Below are positions 1 through 8,334 of a DNA stretch of 64,000 nucleotides, piece after piece. The number at the start of each line of letters is the position of its first letter. The first letter of the stretch is position 1. The position numbers were made by a program, and so were the translations under genes. The notes beneath the pieces are model-generated. The model saw only the letters and a program-made list of their open reading frames with translations. It was not told the DNA's origin and made no database searches. The stretch comes from Streptomyces plumbidurans (GTDB taxonomy: Bacteria; Actinomycetota; Actinomycetes; Streptomycetales; Streptomycetaceae): assembly GCF_019857225.1 (NCBI RefSeq), contig NZ_JAFJSY010000052.1:1-64000 (forward strand), given 5' to 3'.

Positions 1-860
1 GCCGTACCGCGCGCGGCGGCCTCGTCCTGCGGCGACGTGGCGGTCGCGCGCGGGTTGAGCAGCACCGGGGAGCCGGCCGGAGCGGCCGGGGCCGGGGCGG
101 TGCCACGGGCGCGCCAGCGGTCGCGCAGGTCGAAGAGGCCGACCTCGGCACGGGCGATCAGCGGCTCGCACCAGGGCAGGGCCAGCAGGACCAGCAGGCC
201 GGCGGCCCAGCCGAGGAGCACATCGCTCAGCCAGTGCGTGCCGAGGTAGACGGTGGCCATGCCGACGCCCAGCGCGGTCACGGCGGACACCGCGGACAGC
301 CAGCGGCGGGCTCTCGGGGTGGAGGCGAGGTAGGCCAGGATGCCCCAGGTCACCACGGCATTGGCGGTGTGGCCGCTGGGGAATATATCGCCGCCCAGGC
401 CCATCTCGTTCGAGCCGATGACCGTCGCGTAGTGCGGGCCGAGGCGGCCCATGCCCAGCTTGGCGGCGCCGACCGTGATGTTCAGCAGCAGCAGCGAGGT
501 GCCCAGCGTCAGCAGCGGGCGCAGCGTGTGCTGCCGCCAGGAACGCCAGCCCAGCCAGGCCGCGACCATGACCGCGGTCGGGCCGCGCTGGCCCAGCACC
601 ACGTAGTAGTCCACGAACCAGTGGATATGCGACCACTGCTGGTACGGCCGGAAGAACATGACCTGCCAGTCGAGGCGGACAAGCCAGGAGGTGGTCACCA
701 CGGCCCACACGATCGCCAGGTAGAAGGCCAGGGTCCCGGTCAGCAACGCGACCCTGTGCCTGCTCATCTTCGGCACATCGATGAGGGCCGGGCGTTCCGG
801 CTCCCGGTCCAGTCTGGCGAACACCCGGTCCAGACGGGTGAGGTTTCGTTCGGTACGCAC
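1..860 (-). CDS. PAP2-family membrane phosphatase (3' end outside window)
   Basis: Integral-membrane phosphatase of the PAP2 (type 2 phosphatidic acid phosphatase) superfamily, probably acting on a lipid phosphate or polyprenyl pyrophosphate at the outer membrane face. About 286 residues are visible; no stop is reached at the left edge. Hydrophobic segments alternate through residues 35-230. The PAP2 signature is present: a Lys/Arg stretch KLGMGRLGP near 134, PSGH at about 161-164 (catalytic His region), and GTHWLSD near 207-213 with the second His and Asp. The start chosen is GTG at 860; no clear ribosome binding site precedes it, and an in-frame ATG at 767 would drop a 31-residue charged N-terminus. 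It is transcribed in the same direction as the mannosyltransferase gene 237 bp upstream. The physiological substrate cannot be told from sequence. Confidence 0.85.
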   Translation of the reverse strand, partial: MRTERNLTRLDRVFARLDREPERPALIDVPKMSRHRVALLTGTLAFYLAIVWAVVTTSWLVRLDWQVMFFRPYQQWSHIHWFVDYYVVLGQRGPTAVMVAAWLGWRSWRQHTLRPLLTLGTSLLLLNITVGAAKLGMGRLGPHYATVIGSNEMGLGGDIFPSGHTANAVVTWGILAYLASTPRARRWLSAVSAVTALGVGMATVYLGTHWLSDVLLGWAAGLLVLLALPWCEPLIARAEVGLFDLRDRWRARGTAPAPAAPAGSPVLLNPRATATSPQDEAAARGT

Positions 861-1097
861 CCAATCGACGTTACAGCGAGTGAGCTCAGTTCTCCGTCGA
901 TTCAGCGGCTTTGTGATGACGATGTGATGTGGGATTCCTCTCAGCCACGTCTTTATTTCCGAGGAATCCGCAATGCCCGGCGGGGCCTCCCTTCAATTCC
1001 TTTGATCATTCCGCGAATCAGTTTTATGGGACTTATGAATTCGTTCACCGAATGCTGGGGCAGATTTTTCCGAACGCTCACCGCCCGCACAGGGCGC
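861..1097. other. AT-enriched gap with a 9-bp inverted repeat
   Basis: This stretch between two leftward genes is visibly richer in A+T than its surroundings. It contains a perfect 9-bp inverted repeat GGATTCCTC (932-940) / GAGGAATCC (961-969) with a 20-nt loop. No T-run follows on the minus strand, so it may be a weak terminator for the upstream mannosyltransferase or a regulatory element of the phosphatase gene. No coding sequence with actinomycete codon bias is seen. Confidence 0.4.
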
Positions 1098-2357
1098 TCA
1101 CGGCGGCCCGGAGCCGTTCAGCCAGAACGCCCCGTAGGCGGCCGACGCCGCCGCGACACCGCCCACCACCAGCGCCGATCTGGACGTACGCAGCCGTGAC
1201 AGGGCCAGGGCGAGGGGCAGCAGCAGCGGGAAGGCCGGCAGCAGCAGGCGCGGTTTCGAGCCGAAGTAGCTCGACGCGCACAGGGCCAGTGCGGTGACCA
1301 CACCCGCGTAGACCAGCAGCGGCAGCGGCTGGCGGCCGCGGACGCAGACGACGTACAGCCAGATCACGAGCCCGACCCCGGCGATCAGTCCGATGCCCGC
1401 GAGGGCGGACGGGAACGACGTGAACTTGTCGGCGACGAAGCGGGCGAAGGCGGCGCCGCCGTCGAAGCCGTTGCGCCAGCCCGCCTGGACGTCCAGATAG
1501 CCCAGCGGGCCCTTGCCGGTGCGGTGGCCGACCCACAGGACGTACGCGGCGGCGCCCAGCGGAGCCACGAGCAGGGCGAGCAGGCGCCGTACCGCGCCGG
1601 GGGCGTGCGAGGCGCCCGGCGCGCCCCCGGACGCACCGACGCGCTCCGGGGAGCCGTCCCCGGACGGTGCGGGGGCGCGTTCGCCCATGCGGGCGACGCG
1701 CGCGTCCACGGCGCTTCCGCGTCGCCCGAACGAGACGATCGCGGCAGCCCACACGGCCGCGACGACCGCGAGCCCGACCGGCCGGGTCAGCCCCGCCAGC
1801 GCGGCCAGGCCGCCCGCCGTCAGCCAGCGGCCGGTCAGCACGGCGTACAGCGACCAGGCCGCGAGCGCGGTGAACAGCGACTCGCTGTACGCCATCGACT
1901 GCACGATCCCGACGGGCAGCACCGCCCACAGCAGCACGGCACAGACCCCCGCCCTGCGCCCGTACACATGGTCCGCGACCGCGAAGATCCCCCAGGCCGC
2001 GGCGAGCGAGGCGAGCAGGCTCACGACGAAGCCGGCGTCCGCGTACGACAGGGGCGTGACCGCGTGCAGCAGCCGCTCCAGCCAGGGCAGCAGCGGGAAG
2101 AAGGCCAGGTTGGAGTGGACATCGCCGTTGGGCAGCCGCACCTCGTAGCCGTAGCCCAGATCCGCCACCCTCGTGTACCACAGCGCGTCCCAGCGGGCCG
2201 TCAGCAGGGTGTGCGCGCTCTTGCCGTGCGCCGCGCTCCACACGGCCAGGACGACCAGACCCAGCGCGCGCACGGCCGCGTACCCGACGAGGGCCGGGGC
2301 GGCGCGGCGCAGGGCCCCGTCCCGGGGCGGGGCCGCGCGGGTCGCAAGATCGGTCAC
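1098..2357 (-). CDS. PIG-V-like GT-C membrane mannosyltransferase
   Basis: Multi-pass membrane protein of about 419 residues resembling PIG-V/GT76-type polyprenyl-phosphate-dependent mannosyltransferases. Near residue 50 it has RWDALWYTRVADLGYGYE, matching the family pattern RWD-x-x-WY-x-x-(I/V)A-x-x-GY that carries the GT-C acidic residue in the first extracytoplasmic loop. Roughly ten hydrophobic segments follow, with a charged insert around 225-265. It probably adds mannose from a lipid carrier to an envelope glycan or protein at the outer membrane face. The GTG start at 2357 begins VTDLATRAAP; longer in-frame starts exist but would run into the divergent promoter region. The gene is divergent from the MFS exporter with 259 bp between them. 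Acceptor and linkage are unknown. Confidence 0.75.
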   Translation of the reverse strand: MTDLATRAAPPRDGALRRAAPALVGYAAVRALGLVVLAVWSAAHGKSAHTLLTARWDALWYTRVADLGYGYEVRLPNGDVHSNLAFFPLLPWLERLLHAVTPLSYADAGFVVSLLASLAAAWGIFAVADHVYGRRAGVCAVLLWAVLPVGIVQSMAYSESLFTALAAWSLYAVLTGRWLTAGGLAALAGLTRPVGLAVVAAVWAAAIVSFGRRGSAVDARVARMGERAPAPSGDGSPERVGASGGAPGASHAPGAVRRLLALLVAPLGAAAYVLWVGHRTGKGPLGYLDVQAGWRNGFDGGAAFARFVADKFTSFPSALAGIGLIAGVGLVIWLYVVCVRGRQPLPLLVYAGVVTALALCASSYFGSKPRLLLPAFPLLLPLALALSRLRTSRSALVVGGVAAASAAYGAFWLNGSGPP

Positions 2358-2616
2358 GGGCTCGATTATCGGTGGCGGCGGAACCGGCGGGCCGGGCGGG
2401 GCGTGGACGAGGAGGGGACAAGTGGCGTACGCCACACGAGTCCGTACGAACTCTGAGAGGTCCGCCACGTGTCCCCGCCGTGAACTCGCGTACGCTGACG
2501 TGTCACTCGCCTTCGTTGCGCGGGCCGGAGGATCACCGCTCCTCTCCGGCCGAGTCATGGGGAGTCCCCAACCCATGTGCCCGCCGATCGCGAGGGAACA
2601 TCTGGGAGGTACGTAC

Positions 2617-4221
2617 ATGTCCGGGACGACCACGGCCGCTGCGCTGCGCCGTCGGGCGGCCGGGGCCGGTGCAAACCGCTGGGTCGTGCTCGTCGTCCTG
2701 TGCGTGAGCCTGCTGCTGGTCGCCGTCGACGCCACCGTGCTGCACGTGGCGGTGCCCGCCGTCACCGAGGACCTCAGGCCCGGCGCGATGGAACTGCTCT
2801 GGATCGTCGACGTCTACCCCCTCGTCTGCGCCTCGCTGCTGATCCTCTTCGGCACGCTCGGCGACCGCGTCGGCCGCAGACGGATCCTCCTTCTCGGATA
2901 CGCCCTCTTCGGCCTCGCCTCCGCTCTCGCGGCCCTCGCCCGTGATCCACAGGTCCTGATCCTCGCGCGGGCGCTGCTCGGCGTCGGCGGCGCGATGATC
3001 ATGCCCGCGACGCTCTCGATCCTCCGCCAGGTCTTCCCCGACCGGCGTGAGCGGGCGCTCGCCATAGGTGTCTGGAGCGCCGTCGCCGCGGTCGGCGCGG
3101 CGGTCGGCCCGCTGCTCGGCGGCTTTCTCCTCGAACACTTCTGGTGGGGCTCGGTCTTCCTCGTCAACATCCCGCTGATGCTGGTCAGCCTGCCGGTGGG
3201 CCGGCTTCTGCTGCCCGAGTCGCGCGGCGCGGCCGACGGTCCGTGGGACGTGGTCGGCGCGCTGATGGCCGCGGCCGGCCTCTTCGGCGTGGTCTTCGGC
3301 GTCAAGCGGCTCGGTGGCGGGGAGCCCCCCGCGAGTGCGCTCACCCTGGTGCCGCTGGTGGTGGGAGCAGTGCTGCTGGTCCTCTTCGTACGGCGTCAGC
3401 GGCGGCGTACGCACCCGCTGGTGGACCTCGCGATGTTCTCCCGTCCGGCCTTCAGCACCTCGGTCTGCTGCATCGTCCTCGCCATGCTCGCCCTGGTCGG
3501 GCTGGAGCTGATCGCGGCGCAGTACCTGCAGCTGGTCCTGGGGCTGTCGCCGCTGGAGACGGGGCTGCGGCTGCTGCCGCTGACGTTCGCCGCGATGGCC
3601 GCAGGGCTCGCGGGCGCGCGGATGCTGCGGCGGTTCGGACCGCGCCGGATGGTGTGCTTCGGGTTCTGCCTGACGGCCGTGGCGGTGCTGCTGCTGACGG
3701 CGATGGGCGGCGCGGACAACCCGAGCCTGCTGGTGTCCGCCTTCGTCGTCCTGGGCTTCGGCCTCGAGACCACGCTCTTCGGCGCCTACGAGTCGATGCT
3801 GAGCGAGGCGCCGACCGCCCAGGCCGGTGGAGCCGCGGCCGTGGGGGAGACCTCGTACCAACTGGGCGCGGGCATCGGCATCGCGCTGCTCGGCAGCGTG
3901 ATGAACGCGGCGTACGCGCCCGGCCTGTCGTCCGTGCCCGGTGTCCCGCCGGCCTCCTCCGCCGCGGCCCGGCACTCGCTCGGGGAGGCCTACGAGGTCG
4001 CCGGGCGCCTGGGCGGGCCGGTCGGAGTGGCGCTGCGCCGGGCGGCCCAGGACTCGTTCGTGCACGGGCTGCATGTGACGCTGCTGGTGAGCGCGGGCCT
4101 GCTGCTGATGGGGGCGGTCATGGCGCTGCGGCTGCCGAAGGTCATGCAGTGCGCGGAGCCGGCGCCGAAGGTGGAACTGCCCGCGCCGCGGGAGATGGCG
4201 GAGTCCCGCGTCTCCGCATGA
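2617..4221 (+). CDS. MFS drug exporter, DHA2 family (14 TM)
   Basis: Proton-driven drug/cation antiporter of the DHA2 (EmrB/QacA/SmvA-like) group, 534 residues, with about 14 predicted transmembrane segments. TM1 has the DATVLHVAVPAV stretch typical of the group. Motif A is GTLGDRVGRRRIL near residue 90, and motif C-like G-rich sequence occurs in TM5 (GVWSAVAAVGAAVGPLLGG). The start is ATG 2617, preceded by GGGAGGT at 2604-2610; in-frame codons upstream lack a site. The C-terminal 30 residues form a charged cytoplasmic tail. It is divergent from the mannosyltransferase gene and followed by a 20-bp tandem duplication. No dedicated regulator adjoins it. Substrates are probably amphipathic cations or a small metabolite; the sequence does not decide. 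Confidence 0.88.
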   Translation: MSGTTTAAALRRRAAGAGANRWVVLVVLCVSLLLVAVDATVLHVAVPAVTEDLRPGAMELLWIVDVYPLVCASLLILFGTLGDRVGRRRILLLGYALFGLASALAALARDPQVLILARALLGVGGAMIMPATLSILRQVFPDRRERALAIGVWSAVAAVGAAVGPLLGGFLLEHFWWGSVFLVNIPLMLVSLPVGRLLLPESRGAADGPWDVVGALMAAAGLFGVVFGVKRLGGGEPPASALTLVPLVVGAVLLVLFVRRQRRRTHPLVDLAMFSRPAFSTSVCCIVLAMLALVGLELIAAQYLQLVLGLSPLETGLRLLPLTFAAMAAGLAGARMLRRFGPRRMVCFGFCLTAVAVLLLTAMGGADNPSLLVSAFVVLGFGLETTLFGAYESMLSEAPTAQAGGAAAVGETSYQLGAGIGIALLGSVMNAAYAPGLSSVPGVPPASSAAARHSLGEAYEVAGRLGGPVGVALRRAAQDSFVHGLHVTLLVSAGLLLMGAVMALRLPKVMQCAEPAPKVELPAPREMAESRVSA

Positions 4222-4260
4222 CCCGTACCGGCCGGTTGCGACCCGCACCGGCCGGCTGCG
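4221..4260. repeat. 20-bp tandem duplication
   Basis: Two adjacent 20-bp copies (4221-4240 and 4241-4260), differing at two positions and beginning ACCCG(T/C)ACCGGCCGG, with a partial third copy after. They begin at the last base of the MFS stop codon. No hairpin typical of a terminator is formed beyond the short GC palindrome CCGGCCGG in each copy. Confidence 0.75.
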
Positions 4261-4316
4261 ACCCGGTGCCACTGGACGTGCGGGACACTGCGTCGTAACG
4301 TCGGCTCCGGAATTCT

Positions 4317-4333
4317 AACTAGCGCTGCTAGTT
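4317..4333. promoter_or_regulatory. Palindromic operator AACTAGC-N3-GCTAGTT (copy 1)
   Basis: Perfect 7-3-7 palindrome 40 bp upstream of the glutaryl-CoA-dehydrogenase-like start. Near-identical palindromes occur at 56969-56987 and 62065-62083, the latter between a TetR gene and a divergent acyl-CoA dehydrogenase gene, so this is the likely binding site of that TetR protein. Confidence 0.75.
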
Positions 4334-4373
4334 TTCGTGAGCAGTTGATTGCATGAGTGTCGGAGGGTGTCCC

Positions 4374-5564
4374 ATGGCCGCGTCCGCGAAGTTGCCCCCG
4401 TTCGACCCCGCCGACCCGCTCGGCATCGACGACCTGCTGGAGCCGGAGGACCTCGCGGTCCGGGACACCGTGCGGTCCTGGGCGGCCGACCGGGTGCTGC
4501 CCGATGTCGCCGAGTGGTACGAGAAGGGCGAACTGCCTGGCATCCGCGAGCTCGCCAGGGAACTCGGCGCGATGGGCGCGCTCGGCATGTCGCTGAGCGG
4601 ATACGGGTGCGCGGGGGCGAGCGCCGTGCAGTACGGCCTTGCCTGTCTGGAGCTGGAGGCCGCCGACTCCGGCATCCGGTCCCTGGTCTCCGTGCAGGGC
4701 TCGCTCGCGATGTACGCCGTCCACCGGTTCGGCAGCGAGGAGCAGAAGCAGCAGTGGCTGCCGCGCATGGCCGCCGGTGAGGTCATCGGGTGCTTCGGAC
4801 TGACCGAGCCGGACCACGGCTCCGACCCCGCCTCGATGCGGACGTACGCCAAGCGCGACGGGGGCGACTGGGTCCTCAACGGCCGCAAGATGTGGATCAC
4901 CAACGGGTCCGTGGCCGGCGTAGCCGTCGTGTGGGCGCAGACCGACGACGGCATCCGCGGATTCGTCGTGCCCGCCGGCAGCACGGGCTTCTCGGCGCCC
5001 GAGATCAAGCACAAGTGGTCACTGCGGGCCAGCGTCACCAGCGAACTCGTCCTCGACGACGTACGGCTGCCCGCCGACGCCGTACTACCGGAGGTGGTCG
5101 GGCTCAAGGGACCGCTCAGCTGCCTGTCGCACGCCCGTTACGGCATCGTCTGGGGAGCCATGGGCGCGGCGCGCAGCTCCTTCGAGGCGGCCGTCGACTA
5201 CGCGAAGTCGCGGGAGCAGTTCGGGCGGCCCATCGGGGGATTCCAGCTCACCCAGGCCAAACTCGCCGACATGGCGGTCGAACTGCACAAGGGGATTCTG
5301 CTCGCCCACCATCTGGGGCGGCGCATGGACGCCGGCCGCCTGCGTCCGGAGCAGGTCAGCTTCGGCAAGCTCAACAACGTACGGGAGGCGATCGAGATCT
5401 GCCGTACGGCGCGCACCATCCTGGGGGCCAACGGGATCTCGCTCGAATACCCCGTCATGCGGCACGCGACCAACCTCGAGTCGGTGCTGACGTACGAAGG
5501 CACCGTCGAGATGCACCAGCTCGTGCTGGGCAAGGCGCTCACCGGGCTCGACGCCTTCCGGTGA
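4374..5564 (+). CDS. gcdH: Acyl-CoA dehydrogenase, glutaryl-CoA dehydrogenase-like
   Basis: FAD-dependent acyl-CoA dehydrogenase of 396 residues, closest in pattern to glutaryl-CoA dehydrogenase (oxidative decarboxylation of glutaryl-CoA to crotonyl-CoA in Lys/Trp degradation). GLTEPDHGSDP near 140 is the GCDH form of the FAD-binding signature, WITNGS follows, and the catalytic base is Glu375 in YEGTVEMH. REQFGRPIGGFQ is the conserved C-terminal helix motif. The ATG at 4374 is preferred because GGAGGG lies 7-12 bp before it; an in-frame ATG at 4353 precedes that site. It has its own promoter region holding the AACTAGC palindrome, so expression is probably repressed by the TetR protein encoded at 61397-62038. 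Decarboxylating activity is inferred from motif similarity; a related short-chain acyl-CoA substrate is possible. Confidence 0.85.
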   Translation: MAASAKLPPFDPADPLGIDDLLEPEDLAVRDTVRSWAADRVLPDVAEWYEKGELPGIRELARELGAMGALGMSLSGYGCAGASAVQYGLACLELEAADSGIRSLVSVQGSLAMYAVHRFGSEEQKQQWLPRMAAGEVIGCFGLTEPDHGSDPASMRTYAKRDGGDWVLNGRKMWITNGSVAGVAVVWAQTDDGIRGFVVPAGSTGFSAPEIKHKWSLRASVTSELVLDDVRLPADAVLPEVVGLKGPLSCLSHARYGIVWGAMGAARSSFEAAVDYAKSREQFGRPIGGFQLTQAKLADMAVELHKGILLAHHLGRRMDAGRLRPEQVSFGKLNNVREAIEICRTARTILGANGISLEYPVMRHATNLESVLTYEGTVEMHQLVLGKALTGLDAFR

Positions 5565-5576
5565 ACCCTGCGCGGG

Positions 5577-5601
5577 GGCAGGGCCGGTGAGCGGCCCTGC
5601 C
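5577..5601. terminator. Bidirectional terminator hairpin
   Basis: Perfect 10-bp stem GGCAGGGCCG / CGGCCCTGCC with a GTGAG loop, filling the 37-bp gap between the convergent acyl-CoA dehydrogenase and SepF-like genes. There is no U-tract, as is common in streptomycetes. Confidence 0.8.
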
Positions 5602-6042
5602 TCAGCTCTGATTGAAGAAACCGTCCGCGCGGTGCGCCGCCGGGTCCTGGCTCACGATCTCCGTGTCGGCCGGGGTGAGCAGGAAGACGCGGTTGGAGAC
5701 CCGGTCGATCGAACCGCGCAGGCCGAAGATGAGTCCGGCCGCGAAGTCGACGACGCGCTTGGCGTCGGAGGCCTCCATGGCGGTGAGGTTCATGATGACC
5801 GGAACGCCCTCGCGGAACAGCTCGCCGATGGCGCGCGCGTCCCGGAAGCTGTCGGGGGTCACCGTGCCGATACGGCGGCCCTTGTCCTCTGCGGTGTCCG
5901 AGGCCACCTTGACCCTCGGGTCGGTGACCCAGGCATCCCCGGGCTGCTCGGTCCCTTCGGAGTAGTCGTCGTCGTAGTAACGCTCGTCATCGTTGTCGTC
6001 GACGAGGCCAAGCCAGGCACTCGCCTTGCGTACCGATCCCAT
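5602..6042 (-). CDS. sflA: SepF-like cell division protein
   Basis: 146-residue SepF-family protein (DUF552). N-terminus MGSVRKASAWLGLVDDND is the amphipathic membrane-binding helix seen in SepF, followed by an acidic Asp/Tyr-rich linker (about 15-35) and the globular SepF domain (about 55-130; VIMNLTAMEASDAKRVVDF and a GLRGSIDRVSNRVFLLTP core) that binds the FtsZ C-terminus. Start ATG 6042 follows GAGAGGAGG. Streptomycetes encode several SepF paralogues. The canonical sepF lies in the ftsZ/dcw cluster, which is absent here, so this is one of the extra copies; position next to a DUF5685 gene and a glutaryl-CoA dehydrogenase matches, from memory, S. coelicolor SflA, reported to limit ectopic septation. 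The symbol is therefore tentative while the family is certain. Confidence 0.88.
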   Translation of the reverse strand: MGSVRKASAWLGLVDDNDDERYYDDDYSEGTEQPGDAWVTDPRVKVASDTAEDKGRRIGTVTPDSFRDARAIGELFREGVPVIMNLTAMEASDAKRVVDFAAGLIFGLRGSIDRVSNRVFLLTPADTEIVSQDPAAHRADGFFNQS

Positions 6043-6375
6043 GGACGCCTCCTCTCACAGCGGTCCTTCTGCTTTCCGCATCCCTATGGTCATCCATGAT
6101 GCGGTTGGCGCGCCAAGTGGATAGACGCCGCGCGGGGGGTTTGTGACGGTACTGGTGCAGAGCCAATACGTCGAGAGCCCGGGTACCCCAAGGGTCTTGC
6201 ACTATGCGGATGCTGACTGTGAGTGAAATATGATTCTTCACGGCGTATGGGTGACGGGTGGGGCGTACGGGTGAACGGAGTGGTCGATACGATGCGGCCG
6301 CTCAACGACGTCGCATCAGCCGCAACAGCCTGATCGGCAGCATCAGAAGTAGCGCTTGTCACGGGGGAGATCGTC
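6043..6375. other. Divergent intergenic region
   Basis: 333 bp between the divergent SepF-like and DUF5685 genes. It must hold both promoters. GGGGGAGA at 6363-6370 is the ribosome binding site of the rightward gene. A 20-codon reading frame begins at GTG 6271 but has no ribosome binding site. No operator-like palindrome or RNA gene is evident. Confidence 0.5.
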
Positions 6376-7557
6376 ATGTTCGGAATCGTCAGACCCTGCA
6401 CCCATCGGCTCGGAGAGAACCTCAAGTCCCAATGGATGGCGCACTTGTGCGGACTGTGTCTCGCGCTGCGCAAGGATCACGGTCAGTTCGCGCGGATCGT
6501 GACCAACTACGACGGGCTGCTGATATCGGTTCTGACGGAGGCTCAGGCCGAACGGACCGGCCGGTGGCGGCGCACGGCGGGACCCTGTCCGCTGCGCGGG
6601 ATGCGGACCGCCTCCGTCGCGCAGGGCGAAGGGGCACGGCTCGCCGCGGCCGTCTCGCTGGTGCTCGCCTCGGCCAAGGTGCGTGACCACGTGGCCGACG
6701 GGGACGGGCTGCTGGCCCGCAGGCCGGTGGCGCTCGCCGCGCGCCGGGTGGCGTCGAGCTGGGGTGCGGCGGGCGCTCGTACGGGATCGGACGTCGGGTT
6801 CGACACGGCAGTTCTCGTGGACGCGGTGGACCGGCAGCTCGGCATCGAGACGCTCGCCGGGCCGGGCACGCCGGTGCTCACGGTCACCGAGCCGACCGAG
6901 ACGGCGACGGCCGCGGCCTTCGCGCACACCGCGGTGCTGGCGGGACGGCTAGGCAACGCCGAGCCGCTCGCCGAGGCGGGGCGGCTGTTCGGACGGCTCG
7001 CGCACCTGCTGGACGCCGTGGAGGACCAGGAGGCCGACGCCGCCTCGGGTGCCTGGAACCCCCTTTCCGCGACCGGGACCTCGCTGCAGGAGGCCCGGCG
7101 GCTCGCCGACGACGCGCTGCACGGGATACGGCTCGCCCTGCGCGAGGTGGAGTTCACAGAGGGCAGGCTGGCGCACCGGCTGCTCGTGCACGAACTGCGC
7201 AGTTCCGTCGACCGCGCCTTCGGTACCGCCTCGTGCGCGCACGGCTCCGCGCCGACGCTCGCGGGACCGTATGCGCCGCCCGGCGGTCCGGGCGGGCCGC
7301 CGCGGCCTCCGGAGCCGCCGCGGCGCAACCCGCGCGGGCTGCTGGCCGGCTGCGCGGTGTGGGCCGGTCTTGCCTGCACGTGTCAGTTGTGCTGCGGCGA
7401 GTACGACGATCCGTGGAGCCGGCAGCGCAAGGACGGACTGTGCAAGGACGCGGACTGCGGCGACTGCTGTGACTGCTGCAGCTGCGGCGACTGCGGCTGT
7501 GGCGATTGCTGCGACGGGTGCGACTGCTGCGACTGCGGGTGCGACTGCAGCTGCTGA
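6376..7557 (+). CDS. DUF5685 protein with Cys-rich C-terminal tail
   Basis: 393-residue protein that I place in DUF5685, a family of unknown function common in Streptomyces. The N-terminus MFGIVRPCTHRLG and HLCGLCLALRKDHG provide three conserved Cys; the middle (about 70-280) is Ala/Leu/Arg-rich and probably helical, with further PCPLRG Cys. After a Pro/Gly-rich linker (about 290-325) there is a short hydrophobic patch (LLAGCAVWAGLACTCQLCC) and then a 39-residue tail in which 18 residues are Cys, alternating with Asp and Gly. Such a tail could bind metal ions or form dense disulfides. The start follows GGGGGAGA. The gene precedes an orphan CvnD-like GTPase by 105 bp in the same direction, which suggests linked function. 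No catalytic motif is recognisable. Confidence 0.75.
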   Translation: MFGIVRPCTHRLGENLKSQWMAHLCGLCLALRKDHGQFARIVTNYDGLLISVLTEAQAERTGRWRRTAGPCPLRGMRTASVAQGEGARLAAAVSLVLASAKVRDHVADGDGLLARRPVALAARRVASSWGAAGARTGSDVGFDTAVLVDAVDRQLGIETLAGPGTPVLTVTEPTETATAAAFAHTAVLAGRLGNAEPLAEAGRLFGRLAHLLDAVEDQEADAASGAWNPLSATGTSLQEARRLADDALHGIRLALREVEFTEGRLAHRLLVHELRSSVDRAFGTASCAHGSAPTLAGPYAPPGGPGGPPRPPEPPRRNPRGLLAGCAVWAGLACTCQLCCGEYDDPWSRQRKDGLCKDADCGDCCDCCSCGDCGCGDCCDGCDCCDCGCDCSC

Positions 7558-7662
7558 ACTGCGCGGTGTGGCCGCCGTGAACGCTGAACGCTGAACGGTT
7601 CCGGGACGTAGAGCAGGTCGAGGACGCGAAGGCAGTCCGGCCGCTCGAAAGGACCAGGGATC

Positions 7663-8334
7663 ATGTCCGGCCGCTGTGACGGCACCGTCCCGCTCGCCGT
7701 GAAGGTCGTGGTGAGCGGGGGACTCGGAGTCGGCAAGACCACGTTCATCGGCGCGATCTCGGAGACGGAACCGCTGGACACCCAGGCGGCGATCACCCAT
7801 GTGTCGGTGGGCGTCGACACGCCCGACGGGGCGGAGTCCAGGACCACCAGGACCGTCGCGCTCGACTTCGGGCGAATCACGCTCGACCCGACGATCGCGC
7901 TGTATCTGTTCGGGGCTCCCGAATCGGATGCGCCCGGATCAGTTGTTTCCGGATCAGGTGCTCGCGAACAGGGGCGGATCTCCTTCATGTGGGAGGAGTT
8001 GTCCGAGGGCGCGCTCGGCACGGTGATCCTCGCGGACACCCGGCGGATCGAGGACTGCTTCCCGGCCGTCGACTATTTCGAGGACCGGGGGGTGCCGTTC
8101 GTGCTCGCCGTGAACCGGTTCGAGGGCGCCGAGCGGCTCGAACCGGAGGAGGTCCGCAGGGTTCTGGGACTTCGCGGCGAAGTGCCGGTGCTCGAATGCG
8201 ATGCACGCGAACGGGATTCGGTGCGGGACGTTCTGGGCGCGTTGATGGACCGGGTGCTGGGGATACGGGTCGCGCCCGCGGAACGGGCGGCGGAAAAAGG
8301 CAAGGACGCGGCGAGGGGGAGGGTGCGCGTGTGA
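7663..8334 (+). CDS. Orphan CvnD-like small GTPase
   Basis: 223-residue P-loop protein of the MglA/CvnD type (the D component of Streptomyces conservons, which act as membrane-associated signalling modules). Walker A/G1 is GGLGVGKTTF at 19-28; a hydrophobic Thr-containing switch I (TRTVALDFGRI) follows; the G4-like motif is LAVNRFEG near 147. The region that in CvnD proteins reads FGTPGQxRFWFMW is altered: LFGAPESDAPGS is followed by about 12 extra residues before ISFMWEEL, so the switch II segment carries an insertion and lacks the usual GQ-Arg. No cvnA histidine-kinase-like, cvnB roadblock or cvnC DUF742 gene is nearby. The C-terminus is Lys/Arg-rich. Nucleotide hydrolysis may be atypical. 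Confidence 0.82.
   Translation: MSGRCDGTVPLAVKVVVSGGLGVGKTTFIGAISETEPLDTQAAITHVSVGVDTPDGAESRTTRTVALDFGRITLDPTIALYLFGAPESDAPGSVVSGSGAREQGRISFMWEELSEGALGTVILADTRRIEDCFPAVDYFEDRGVPFVLAVNRFEGAERLEPEEVRRVLGLRGEVPVLECDARERDSVRDVLGALMDRVLGIRVAPAERAAEKGKDAARGRVRV

Noticed and set aside
2533..4272. A 579-codon frame on the minus strand
   Set aside because: Antisense shadow of the MFS gene, rich in Arg, Gln and His with no domain signal.
6271..6333. 20-codon frame beginning GTG upstream of the DUF5685 gene
   Set aside because: No ribosome binding site and no coupling to the next gene, so no evidence of translation.
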